Assembly (NCBI GenBank): GCA_008931825.1
Contig: QXVZ01018060.1
Location: forward strand, 1 to 29,352
Direction: 5' to 3'
From: Phallusia fumigata
Lineage: Eukaryota; Chordata; Ascidiacea; Phlebobranchia; Ascidiidae
DNA: 29,352 nucleotides
A program made the translations under genes and the position numbers. Shown here in pieces: positions 19,129-29,352 of the stretch (its first letter is position 1; the number at the start of each line of letters is the position of its first letter). The notes beneath the pieces were generated by a model that saw only the letters and a list, made by a program, of their open reading frames with translations, was not told the origin of the DNA and ran no database searches.

Positions 19129-19256
19129 TGACGTCACAATGCAGGCCCAACGGTTATTTTTCCACCAAACATACGTTTTTATACGCGCAGCGTCGCAATA
19201 TACCTGACTCATGCAAAGTCATCACTCACGTAAAATTCATCGCAATGATGACGTCA
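19129..19256. promoter_or_regulatory. Pair of CRE/ATF-type palindromes
   Basis: TGACGTCA at 19129-19136 and again at 19249-19256, 120 bp apart. This octamer is the consensus for CREB/ATF bZIP dimers. It lies about 1.3 kb before the first recognisable plus-strand exon, so a promoter role is plausible. The octamer also occurs elsewhere in this window by chance, so confidence is low. Confidence 0.3.
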
Positions 19257-19889
19257 TTCCGGTCGCGTCGTAGGGAAAGTACCATATTTGAGGTTAAATA
19301 GCTGTGCAAGTGAAGTTATTTTTCTTTTTTTGTGTGGAAGGATTAGCTTTGTTCTCTGTGTTCGAGTTCTAACAAAGCGATTTGAGAGTGTGTGCTGCAT
19401 TTGTGTTACTTGATCATAAAGACAAGTGCATACTTTGGATGTACATGTGCGTAAAACTGTAGAATCCAACAAAAAAACTAAATAAAGGACTAAAAAGCAA
19501 ACAAGTTTATTCGGACAAAATGCGTCCAAGTTATCAAAAGCTGTATAGCTTTGAGCAATTACTGACTAGACGGTCGAATCAAATGCGTTAAAATCAGGAG
19601 CCTATTTGCACAATTGGTTGTAAACAAACTGAGCACACAGATCTGCACAACAGGTAACGAACGCAGAACGTCGAGCGTCCCGTCTGTTTGTTATGGTTCT
19701 GACGTATTGTCACGTGATAGCGTCGCGTCAGCTGTTCCGAAAAAAAAAATCAATTGCTTGCGCATACACGCCGTATCAAAATTAATACAACTACAAAATG
19801 TGCATTTTTTTAAATCTTTGCAGTTATTTCCAGTCGCTAATGAATTTACTTAACAGTGTTCTTGTGCTAAAAATGCGATATTGTACCTT

Positions 19890-20336
19890 TTATTGATGCA
19901 ATTATAACTAATTTAGTAGAAAATGTGAGCAGTTTTATTTTTGTTACGGCGTGTGTGTTGATGCGCAACAGCTTTATGTTCAATCGACGAGGCTGGTCTT
20001 GTTTCCTTTTGTGCCAGGCAACTGTACAGGCAGCAAGCCAGTCGTTACGCTTAACAACACGACCATACCTCTGCAATTCGCTTGCTTTTTATCAATTGTA
20101 ACCATTTCTTTGNTTATTGATGCAATTATAACTAATTTAGTAGAAAATGTGAGCAGTTTTATTTTTGTTACGGCGTGTGTGTTGATGCGCAACAGCTTTA
20201 TGTTCAATCGACGAGGCTGGTCTTGTTTCCTTTTGTGCCAGGCAACTGTACAGGCAGCAAGCCAGTCGTTACGCTTAACAACACGACCATACCTCTGCAA
20301 TTCGCTTGCTTTTTATCAATTGTAACCATTTCTTTG
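19890..20336. repeat. 223 bp direct repeat around a single N
   Basis: 19890-20112 and 20114-20336 appear identical, separated by one N at 20113. Both start TTATTGATGCAATTATAACT and end ACCATTTCTTTG. Same pattern and almost the same length as at 18206-18650, so very probably an assembly join. Confidence 0.85.
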
Positions 20337-20489
20337 CAATGCCACATCCTAATCTTGTGACACTTTGATCAATACTTCAATCTTCACATGTTTGTTCATA
20401 AAAAGTAAAACTATTTGATGTTTAATCGTGTTAAGTAAGTGCTCACGAATTTTTGCCAGGATTTTACATGTTTTCTGCTACTTATACAG

Positions 20490-23400
20490 GAATGCACATT
20501 TAGGTCAGGCACAGTTTTTCAGGCAGGCAGAGCAAGAGTAAAATATACAGTGGATTACAAGCAACCAAAGATGAAGGACGTCTGTATACAAGGTATGTGC
20601 TGGTTTTGTTGTCGCTGTGCGTAAAACTCGACTGTGTGTTTGTACTTCCACTGTGTTACTTTGTCCTTTCCTGGTATGAGATCTCATACCGTGGGTTTAA
20701 ACGACCAAAATATTTGTTTTGGTTTCGCAAACCTCGCTCTAATGGATGTAGACGGTAATTAGTAGTTGCATTGTAAACCATGAGTGTGTGTTCAAGGTAT
20801 TTTAATGTACTGCATGTTGTTATGGCTTAAGGCGATTTCAGTGCTAAATTTCTACAATTTATGTTAGCAAGTTAATGTTTGTGTAATCGGTGTACAAGTC
20901 CAGCTCTTCTTAAAGTCGAACTGCCCAACAAACACGGTTGATTATGCCCTGGTTTACGGCTTAACAAGGTCACCAAGGTTCAGTGACCATGTCCGCAACA
21001 CCTAATCAGGTCTAAGGGCAATATTACCTTGACTTTACCTAACGGGCAATGCGCAAAGCACACACGCATCGCTTTTAAAGTTGACTCAGCCGTCGCAAAC
21101 AAAGGTCAATGGTGATTAATGTTTGTCGGTAGTCTGTTGCTTCACAATGCTGGTATTTTTAAACCATACATTGGTAGTTATTTTGTACATTTTACAGTAT
21201 TCATAATAAGTGAATTGCCTAAATGAAAAAAAACGCTGCCTTGAAAAGTGGTGTTTTGATAATACTGCACTTGTTGTTTTCATCAACGGGTCAATTCGTA
21301 ATAAACCGTATCGATTATGCTAAATCATGAAACGTCAATGCAATTGTCAGATTGACACAAAATGCAAATTATTACACTCTCCGATGCGCACCATATAACG
21401 TACAATCAACACGTAGTTTGAGGCATATTAAAAACAAATTGCCAATACGCAATATTACGTTGTTAACGAAGCCTTAATGACTCATCATAAAGCCAATTTG
21501 TGCTGCGTAATACTTAACATGAGCTTCCCCTTATTGCCTTGAAACGAACTGTTTACATTCGAAAACACATTCCTAAAACATAGAAATAAAATGCTTAATA
21601 AATTCCACGCTTCATCGCTCCCAATCAAATAGTATTATGACGTCACATTTATTGAGGACAATGTCTTAAAATAGGTTTTAGCAAATTGTAACTGGGTTTT
21701 TGGTTGTGTAAATATAGCTTTGTAAAACGCAAGATGTTGCTACGTTTTAACTTGTAAGTAATGTTTTTTTTACATTGTGTGATGCATCTACTTCGAGAAG
21801 AAAGATCGCTAATTTTGTAGCATACTTGGACATTTGTTTAAGTCCCAATAACATTTTTTTGCCTGAGTTATAAAGAGGAAATCGTTTCCTAATGTCAAAA
21901 TGGAAATATGCCGTATTTATTCATCTTATTATTGATTAATTTATGATGTATGACATCTCCACGCCTGCTATAAGCAGTGTTAATAACATTTTATCATCTA
22001 AAAGTCTAAACTTGGCCCTAATTGTTTTGCCCACAGAGGGAAGTAAGAGGCCGGAGCAAGGTGACCAGCAGCAAACGCAAGAAAGCAACTTTTACACCAA
22101 CGAACAGCAAGATTTGGAACAAAACAGTGATTTTCAAGGCGACTTTATAGATTTCACCCACTGTCAGCTGGAACATAGCTCACAAGGACAAGAAAATTTC
22201 GCCAGAAACTGCACAAAACGGGTTTTGGATCAAAATCTCAGCGCTGTATATCACTTGTGCCGCTTTGAAGGAAGAGCTTCCACTCGAAAACAGAGTCTTC
22301 GCACCCGAAGCATCGGAAGCACATCTACAAACGGTTTGGGAAGAAAAAGTTTATCTCAGAAAGACAGTTCGGATTCGTTGTCTTCTATTGACAACACAGT
22401 AGAAGACGAAATATTTGAGGAAAATGTGTGTCGGCATTCTCCGACATTAACAGATTCCTTTAATAACAGGTAAAAAATTCGTTCATATTAGAATTTGTTG
22501 AAAACAAGTTAGGCTCAAGGTTTGATATTATTGATAGATAAGCGTAAATCATTAGACGCTGTAAAAGTATTGGCAGATAATCAGTTAAATCGATTAGTAT
22601 GTAAGCAGAACTTGCAAACGTACTGCATTTGTACAACTGTCCAGTCATGTAGAGGTGTTTAGATAAGAAAGTATTCGACCTACCATGTATTGCAGTGTGT
22701 GACCGTTCAAATTGTCAACGGTGCCAATAGGAATCTGACTTTTTGTGCTGTCTGCTGTGTTTTAATAATTTTCTACCTATACTGTTAAAGCTGTGGAAAC
22801 ATCTGTTCACAGAATCCACTATCACTTGTTGTACCACGTTCGAAATAACAAACAAAACTTTTTAGACAAAGCACCGATTGTCCGCACACAATGGGATGCA
22901 CAACAAGTTCAGTAGCACGCAACAGCGACTCCTTGCGGCAAGAAAACGTCGGCTCAGTGGATGAAGATTCGGACGACAACAAACACACGACACCTAGCGA
23001 TCAAGATATCGGCCTGAAAATGTCTAGCAATGCTGATCTATTGCAGACGCAGCGTTTAGCGCTTACTGACGTCACAAAGGGACTCGAGAAGCGTTGGCTT
23101 CGAAGTCATTTCGACGAACAAAGCAATAGAGATGCGGGAAAAGATGTCAGTGGAGGGAAGAGGCGGAAGGGAGGAAAGAAAACTGTTTCCAACTCGGAGC
23201 TGGAGGCGAAAGAAGGAAAGAAGAAAGTTGCAATTCAACCCCTCCCCCCTGGGGTAAGTTTTGTTTGGTATAACTGTCCGTAGGTTGTAGGTATTTTACA
23301 CTGAAATATTTTTAAACACATCTGCTCAAATTTTAATGTAACGAAGCTATAAGAACGCGCTGACCACATAGAAAATCCCTGAGTGAGAATATGCTTTTGT

Positions 23401-26400
23401 GTCTTCTAGTGCAACTCTATATTAGATCATACTACTTTGCCTGATGACGTTTACTCCCACATAATGTGTATGACGTAATTGGGAATACCACTTGCCCACC
23501 GCTCATCCTACATGTGACGCATAAGTGTATGTCGAAATACGTCACTCATGATATTGTGGTGATTTGTTGTTCCTAATATAAAATTAATGAGAATGACCAA
23601 GACTCATAAGTCACCTGAACTTGTGCTTCGCAACCGGTGTGTCATTATTGCTACAGTATAACTGCAACCTAACCACAAAGAAGAATAAAAGGAACAATGG
23701 CATAAATTCTTGCCAAATTTACAACTATGAAGCAATTGGTTTATGATGTTTTGTGACATCACATGTTAAATTATTTTCTTCTAATGGCTTTCTTCTAAAA
23801 CAGGCATCGGTAACTCATTCAAAACGGTAAATCATGTTCCTCTTTATTGCTGCTTACATTTAAGGTTGAAGTATGCCGCCGAACTTTACCAGTTTGTATT
23901 TGTGACGTGGACAAAAAAGGTTGCGGAGCACTGGGTGATAATAATAGTAGTGAAGGTTGTCAGCTTGACTTTCGTGACTTTGTTTTGTGCATGACGAGTC
24001 ATGTTACAGACGGGTTGGATAAACTGCGAAAGAAATCAAATAAAGATGAAAGCTTGGGTGGGCTCAAATCAACGTCTTGAAAGCCATAAACCAAAGAGTT
24101 GCCTATTTTCTTTAGGGTCAAGCATAAGGGCTAGATACAATGCCTTCCTGTTTGCGGATCGAATGCGGGCGCGACCTCGTTGCATAATTCATACCAGCCT
24201 TGTCACGTGATTGAAACTAGCGTTTTGACTTTGGGGAATAACCGGCGAGCGGAGACTTTTCTTACTCGGGTTTCCGGGTAAGCGAAGCTGTGTGTCGTTA
24301 GAAATACAGTTGTCGCGTTTAAACCTCGAGCTCACTTCTATTCTAAAACTTACATGGCGTATATCACTTGGCAATTTGGCGTGTCAGCATATTTGCGCAA
24401 CTTATAATTTCTCATGCGGTCACGTTCCTTCCCCTATGATCTCTAATAAGTTGCCTGCCTTCATCGATCGGGTCTCGTCACAAATACAAAGCACCAAGTC
24501 CGGTCATTGCCTTTATTGGCTATAAAACCTAACAAGACCCGGGGGTAATCACTGGTCGCAAAGTTTCAAATCAACAGGCTCCTGTTACGGGGGAATCCCC
24601 CTTTGAAAGTCCACAAGCTTCCTGTGCCTGCGAGAATGTAGTTTCGTGTCGGGCGGGTCGGCGTTATTACAATGTTATGTGTGTGTTGGTTCATAAGGTA
24701 AAGGGCGTACCATTGTGCCGGGAATATCTTAAATCCTTTTCATGTTTGGCTGACGTGAACCGCTGAACTTAACTTATTGGGTGCGTGGGTGCCACCTCTC
24801 TTTGTGCAACTTTGTGAAGCGCGGCGCGTTTTGTTCTTCAGGTGCAAAGGCCATTCGATCAATTGTGTTTTGAAAAATCGCGCGGCGCTGCAAATAAGCG
24901 CACATTCCAAGGTCGCATATACATTACTTGCCAAATAGGTGGACTGGTAACAGTTCCAAGAGAAATGCACCGTAAATTTTGTGGTTCATATGGTTTAGAA
25001 AGAACGATCTATACATCCTTGTTGGTTGCTATTACTATACCATTGGTAAATAAACAATACCCAAAACATACAAAGTTATGTAAAATTCCTGTATTAATAA
25101 ATCTAGTTTGCCAGATAAAACTTTGCCTTTTCGGACTTTTGCTAATTTGAAACTACGTTGGTTTTTTACTTTTAGTGTGAATAAATACTGGTTTGTGGGC
25201 GTAACACTTGTCAAAAAGGGGGCGTGTCATATGTAATTGTGTCCTGACGCAGTTCAACGTAACGATCTCGTTAATCTTGCGTGTCAGTAACCTAACTGTT
25301 TGCCTGTAATCTGCCTGACCAACTATGACCAATCATTAATGATGCAATCCTTTCTTATTTGCAAGGTACTATACCAAATTAATATTATTCTCAGGTACAA
25401 AACCGACTCAGCCTCCTCCATTTCAACGACGTTTACGAAATTTCGGAACGAACTAGAGAGCCGGTGGGGGGAGCGGCCCGCTTCGCCACTGCTATGACGC
25501 AACAAGTGAATCGGATCACCCAGGAAACGGGGATGCGACCCCTGGTTATATTTGGGGGTGACTGCCTGAACCCCTCAACACTCAGCTGCGCCACCCAGGG
25601 GGAACATATGATTAAGGTTCTCAACCAGTTGAGGGTAAGTGGAACAAGTGAAACACCTGCAATGCTTCAAAAAACAAACCAAACCAATGGTTGTGAAAAC
25701 TTACCAGGTTTTGTAGCGCAACTTAATGATAGCTGACCACCCATTTTGTAAAGTTCCATTCATAAAATAACTAACAGAGAGCTTGTGTAAAGTAGAAACA
25801 TTGTAATGCACTGATGATGACAACAGCGAATAATGAAACGTTTGCAATGCAATGTATTCACTTCATACAAGATTTCTTTATGTTATGTTTCAATTAATTT
25901 ACTTTAAATTTATCCGTGTCTTGTGATTTAATTTTGTAGTCCCAAACTAATAAAAGTAAAAGTATAAACTGGTACGGATGTCCATCCGACCCAACCTGCT
26001 AATATTCGGGTATGACGTAATCACCTTTCAGTTCATGGTTGTTGTTTAGGTTGACGTAGCTGTCTTTGGCAACCACGAGTTCGACTTCGGTGCGGAACAC
26101 GCGGTCAAGTGCATCTCCAAGATGAACTCCGTCTGGTTGCTAAGCAACGTCATCGACCAGTTGACGGGGAGGAATCTTGTCGAGGGAGTCACGAAGCACG
26201 TTGTCATGCATAACGGAATGAAGGTAAGCTAGCTGGTTGTGTGTGTTACCAGTATTGTGGTCTGTATTACGTTTTAACATAAATGTCATGTATTGTTACA
26301 GTGCTAAATATATCACCTCGCATTGTATAACGGGTGCAACTCAATTAATTAATATTTTCAATCATCCAAATTGACTTTATTAACTTGAAATATCCGAACA

Positions 26401-29352
26401 ATCCCACTAATCGCCTTGGCATCACTACTTGCACAAGCTTATTCTGCATAATTAGCGTTTGGTGTTTATTCTAAACTACACAGCACTGTGTCATCACACT
26501 TTGGTAACACCAGGAACCGATTTGTTCAGATTGGATTTCTGGGTCTCGTGGAAGAAGAATGGTTGGACACGCTCGCCACAGTCGACAAAGGTCACCTTGA
26601 CTTCCAGGATTACGTTGAAAAGGGGAGGATAGTGGCCGCTGAACTAAGGGTAAGTTGGTGACGTCATTACGGTTGATGAGGTTTACCAAAAACAGTGAAA
26701 AACACGAACAGATGTCAATCTCAGTATTTTTACCCATCACCTTTTATTTATGGGGTTTGAACTGGAATCGTCATTATCAGGTGTTTTTATGTCTCTGGTT
26801 CGTGCACCCCAAGTTTTATCGAATCGAAAAAGTTTAAGAAACAACACTGTAATATGCCAACATTTTGTTTACAAATCATATTCCTTTGACATTGGTTCTT
26901 AGTGTTCCCAATTCATCGATCCCATGATCGTGTATTGTTGTTTTTAGGCTGAAGGCGCGGATTTTGTAATCGCCCTGACTCACATGAGGTGGCCGAACGA
27001 TGAGAGGCTAGCGCGACTTGTTCCCGATGTTGATCTCATACTGGGAGGTCATGATCATGAATATGGAGTTAAAGAGATTGACGGTGTGTAAGGATGAATA
27101 GAATCACAAAATCGTTAATAAGCAGTTTCTGTAGTAAATGTAATACGGAATCAAACTATCCTCCCAAGTATTCACGAGGCTTGGGCTTGGCAAATCTAGT
27201 CACGCAAAAACAGAGTTGTAGACGTCGTCTTTGGTCGGCATAACTGCAGTTTGGTTTATAGTGGATTTTGTTCAGACTTCGGAATACAACTGTTTATCAT
27301 ACGTTTGCTACTTTGTTATCGCCGCTGTCGGTTTTATACTGTAAAAAATACTCTATACCAAGATTTAACCAACGCTTGTTTTGCTATTTTGCAGTTTATA
27401 TCAGTATCGCCGCAACATTACCAGGAATTGTGTGATTAAAACGCTTCGTATAGTTTGTTCCATATAAGTAAAACTATGCAGTCCTGACCACTTATGGTTG
27501 GCTGCACAAAGCTCGTTAAGGAAACCCACCTAAGCTTTGACTTGCAGCAAATCACTCCATGTGACGTAACAACGAGTAACGTTTGTGACGTAGAATGCCT
27601 CGTGATCAAAAGTGGATCAGATTTCCGGAATTTCTCGAGTGTGGACGTGTTCATGCGTGACGACGGATGCGTTGACGTTAAACTAACGCGCTATGACGTC
27701 ACAAAGCAAATAGAAGAGGACAGCGCGATGGCGGACATTGTGACGCATTATATGTCAGCACTGGAGAAGAGTCTTGATATCAAGATTGGCGAAGTTTTGG
27801 TGAGTATTGGTGGTGGATGTTGTTGTGGAGAAGAATAACTTTCGGAGTAATATCACTATTACACTTTTTTACCTGTGGACATTTTGTCAGGGTGCCTATA
27901 ATCGCCTATACAGATGCTTCTTAACATTTTTACTTGTCGGCACCTATTTGAAATCACTAACCGGTTCTCGAACTCCCTTTGAATATCTGTCATAAACGTC
28001 CTGGGAAAATTTGTTGAGAAACACAGATTTGGGGACTTCCCTACTTGTAATGCATAAATTGGCTAAATACAGAAACTTCGAACCATCAAGTTTATATTTG
28101 CAGGCCGACCTTGACGGGAGATTCAAAACAGTTCGGACACAAGAAACCCGACTTGGAAACTTCGTGGCTGACATAATGGCCGCGGTGACACGGGCTGATT
28201 TTGTGCTCATCAATTCCGGCACATTCCGCTCTGATGACGTACACAAACGTGGCAAGTTCCGATTGGACGACCTGATGAAGATTCTACCAATCAGCGACAC
28301 CGTTGTGACGATCGAAGTGACGGGAAAACAGCTGCTAGCGGCGCTAGAGAACGGAGTTAGTAAAGTTCCGAAACGCGAAGGGAGATTCCCTCAGGTGAGA
28401 ATGTTGGTCAGAAACAAATTTGCGAAATGACATGACGATACTTAGGTACACTATGGACGGTTTTGTTTAGTCTTAATAAGCCGATACAAGCCCGTATTTG
28501 TGTGTGATACATCCCTGATGACGACAAAGGTGTTTGTCGAAACGTAGAAAATGTTTTGCACAAATATAATGGCTTGTATCTTCTTATTGACATTAGGATA
28601 TGTTAACTTTTCCTACCCGGTAATCCATGGCCCATATTGGCCAGCTGAATTGTATTTACACCTGATTATGTCTTGCGAAAAGATATTTTTTAACCGCGTT
28701 CCACAACTTTACAGGTATCAAACATCTGTTTCGGTTACAACCCCAAGAAGCCACCAGGTCAGCGCGTCATCACCGAAACCGTCAGAGTCGGGGGTTTCCC
28801 ACTCGACATGAAGCGGATTTATACGATGGCGACGAAAGCTTACGTCGCGCGTGGGAAGGATGGTTACGATTGTTTGAAGGACTGCAAGATCAAGACCGAC
28901 CCGGATTCCGGTCCCCTCCTCTCAACCGTGGTTCGCAATCATCTCAAAAACGTTTACAAACTTCTTGAGTTTGAGAAGCGGGAATCATGCAAGGTGATTC
29001 CCCTGTTTTACTTGTGGTATTTTTGGTTTTTTTAAGGTGCATTTACAACTTCACCAGTTTAATTACATGTTCCTGTAGCGTGGCAGAGAACAGGAAAACG
29101 CCAAACAAACTTGACGGTTGCAAATGCGCTAAATTAAAAGCAAACATTGACACAACGCTACTTGCTTTACTGAACTTAAGGGGGCATTGCAAAAACGCGA
29201 TTGTAACGGAACGATTGATTACATTTCGATCAGTGCAGCAACAACTGCTCTTCTTGTTAACATAAGTTGCATTTCCCGTTGAAACACCCATATTTTTTCG
29301 GCAGGTTTTTGTGTCAAACGAAGGCCGGTCCCTATCCACAAGTAACAACACC
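20490..29352 (+). CDS. Metallophosphoesterase / 5'-nucleotidase family protein, 3' end off window
   Basis: Phase-matched exons: 20490-20592, 22037-22469, 22866-23253, 25395-25634, 26050-26223, 26530-26649, 26948-27083, 27594-27799, 28104-28394, 28715-28993 and 29305 onward. Counted from the ATG at 22891 (MGCTTSS), residues 1-121 are polar and Lys-rich. Metal motifs are LHFNDVY (~130), GGAARF (~146), GGD (175), GNHEFD (208), THMRW (310) and GGHDHEY (332). The 5'-nucleotidase C-terminal domain shows TRLGNF (428), NSGTFRSD (450) and GKDGYD (557). Members hydrolyse phosphomonoesters with two metal ions; the substrate here is unknown. Exons 20490 and 22037 join in frame to the third exon and would add about 187 residues, or about 160 from an ATG at 20571. 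MGCTTS fits N-myristoylation, so two N termini are likely. Core exons are firm; the link from 23253 to 25395 and the first two exons are inferred from phase. Confidence 0.85.
20593..22036 (+). other. Large intron, nothing recognised
   Basis: AT-rich stretch between a GTATGT donor and the TTGTTTTGCCCACAG acceptor. It contains an 18 bp perfect palindrome near its 5' end, listed separately. No repeat shared with the array and no RNA gene is seen. Confidence 0.4.
20673..20690. repeat. Perfect 18 bp palindrome
   Basis: GGTATGAGATCTCATACC is its own reverse complement. It lies in the first intron of the phosphoesterase gene. It may be a dimeric protein-binding site or chance. Confidence 0.5.
22891..22908 (+). 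other. Candidate alternative start with N-myristoylation signal
   Basis: ATG GGA TGC ACA ACA AGT encodes MGCTTS, matching the M-G-x-x-x-S/T consensus with Cys3 available for palmitoylation, as in G-alpha subunits. The reading frame is open upstream to the acceptor at 22865, so it is either an internal Met of a long form or the start of a membrane-anchored short form. Confidence 0.55.
23254..25394 (+). other. Intron or inter-gene stretch between the N-terminal and catalytic exons
   Basis: 2.1 kb between a CTGGG/GTAAGT donor and the TTATTCTCAG acceptor. Contains the possible EF-hand-like exon at 23865-24080 and an unrelated open frame at 24842-25150. If the transcript ends at 24080, the catalytic gene would need its own unseen start here. 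Confidence 0.4.
23865..24080 (+). CDS. Possible alternative terminal exon, EF-hand-like
   Basis: After a TACATTTAAG acceptor an in-frame exon of 72 codons incl. stop begins VEVCRRTLPVCICDVDKKGC and continues to a TGA. It is phase 0, matching the donor at 23253, so it could follow the MGCTTSS exon and give a ~192-aa protein without phosphatase domains. DVDKKGCG resembles the first half of a calcium loop, and CQLDFRDFVLCMTSH resembles an EF-hand exiting helix (compare LDFxEF), but the loop is too long and lacks the standard 12-residue spacing. There is no AATAAA shortly after the stop. It could be a fortuitous open frame. Confidence 0.3.
   Translation, partial: VEVCRRTLPVCICDVDKKGCGALGDNNSSEGCQLDFRDFVLCMTSHVTDGLDKLRKKSNKDESLGGLKSTS
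28470..28591 (+). repeat. Foldback element with hammerhead-like core, in an intron
   Basis: Arm 28470-28492 (ATAAGCCGATACAAGCC) pairs with 28571-28591 (GGCTTGTATCTTCTTAT), extended inward by GTATTTGTG against CACAAATAT. At the tip CTGATGA (28515-28521) is followed by a perfect hairpin CGACAAA-GGTG-TTTGTCG and then AAAC. CTGATGA plus hairpin plus GAAAC is the signature of hammerhead ribozymes, but there is one extra C before stem II and no third stem with a cleavage triplet is visible. Probably a degenerate foldback transposable element. Confidence 0.45.

Larger units (their letters stand above)
18811..20489. other. Divergent intergenic region between the protease array and the phosphoesterase gene
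   Basis: No gene recognised. It includes two perfect CRE/ATF palindromes TGACGTCA at 19129-19136 and 19249-19256, a CACGTG at about 19711, and the second N-flanked direct repeat. The start of the plus-strand transcript should lie here or in the unseen first exon. Open frames inside the 19890-20336 duplication are copies of each other and not credible proteins. Confidence 0.45.

Noticed and set aside
19951..20325. Open frame of 124 codons spanning the second N
   Set aside because: It contains the N-flanked duplication, so the length is an artefact, and no splice or motif support exists.
24842..25150. Plus-strand open frame of 102 codons after a good TTGTTCTTCAG acceptor
   Set aside because: No motif, no matching place in the phosphoesterase family between the N-terminal and catalytic exons, and no convincing donor that keeps phase 0.
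27494..27593. Upstream extension of the exon at 27594 to the ATG at 27494
   Set aside because: The preceding exon leaves one base, which fits only the acceptor at 27593 (GTAG), and the family has no insertion at this point; the extension is intronic.
28515..28547. A functional hammerhead ribozyme
   Set aside because: The CTGATGA and GAAAC parts are present, but there is an extra base before stem II and no stem III with a cleavage triplet, so I report only a hammerhead-like hairpin.

Overview
This is a eukaryotic, intron-rich, AT-rich window, most likely from an invertebrate chordate such as an ascidian (Ciona-like). The ascidian call is an inference from compact multi-exon genes, chymotrypsinogen genes with the seven-exon layout I associate with vertebrate ones, and dense tRNA-derived repeats. 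No single base string proves the species. There are no bacterial features.

Positions 1-18200 hold a tandem array of four intact, paralogous chymotrypsin-like serine protease genes, all on the minus strand (1591-3784, 6435-8341, 10029-12017, 14643-16722). Each has seven exons whose splice phases I joined by hand: a signal-peptide exon, a propeptide exon ending just after the IIGG activation site, a His57 exon, an Asp102 exon, a TGWG exon, an S1-pocket exon and a GDSGGP exon. Each gene has a TATA box, a bipartite E-box/GTGGGAT element 75-77 bp further upstream, a ~90 bp conserved block about 0.5-1 kb upstream, and an AATAAA signal ~60 bp after the stop. Genes 1 and 2 form one subfamily (264 aa) and genes 3 and 4 another (266 aa). 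The two differ in the propeptide and in S1-pocket residues 189 and 226, so the array looks like gene duplication followed by change in substrate preference. The proteins are expected to be secreted digestive zymogens activated by tryptic cleavage.

Positions 17700-20490 are repeat-rich: a 280 bp element with perfect 27 bp terminal inverted repeats enclosing a degenerate tRNA-like sequence, other tRNA-like repeat pieces, and two places where a single N is flanked by identical 222-223 bp direct repeats. The latter look like assembly joins in which overlapping contig ends were not merged.

Positions 20490-29352 hold a plus-strand multi-exon gene, transcribed divergently from the array. Its core is a metallophosphoesterase/5'-nucleotidase family enzyme (LHFNDVY, GGAARF, GGD, GNHEFD, THMRW, GGHDHEY) followed by the 5'-nucleotidase C-terminal domain (ETRLGNF, NSGTFRSD, GKDGYD). 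Upstream exons, joined by splice phase, add a disordered Ser-rich region. An internal Met begins with MGCTTS, a textbook N-myristoylation start, suggesting two alternative N termini. The gene runs off the right edge. A possible alternative terminal exon with an EF-hand-like stretch and an intronic ~120 nt foldback structure lie inside it.
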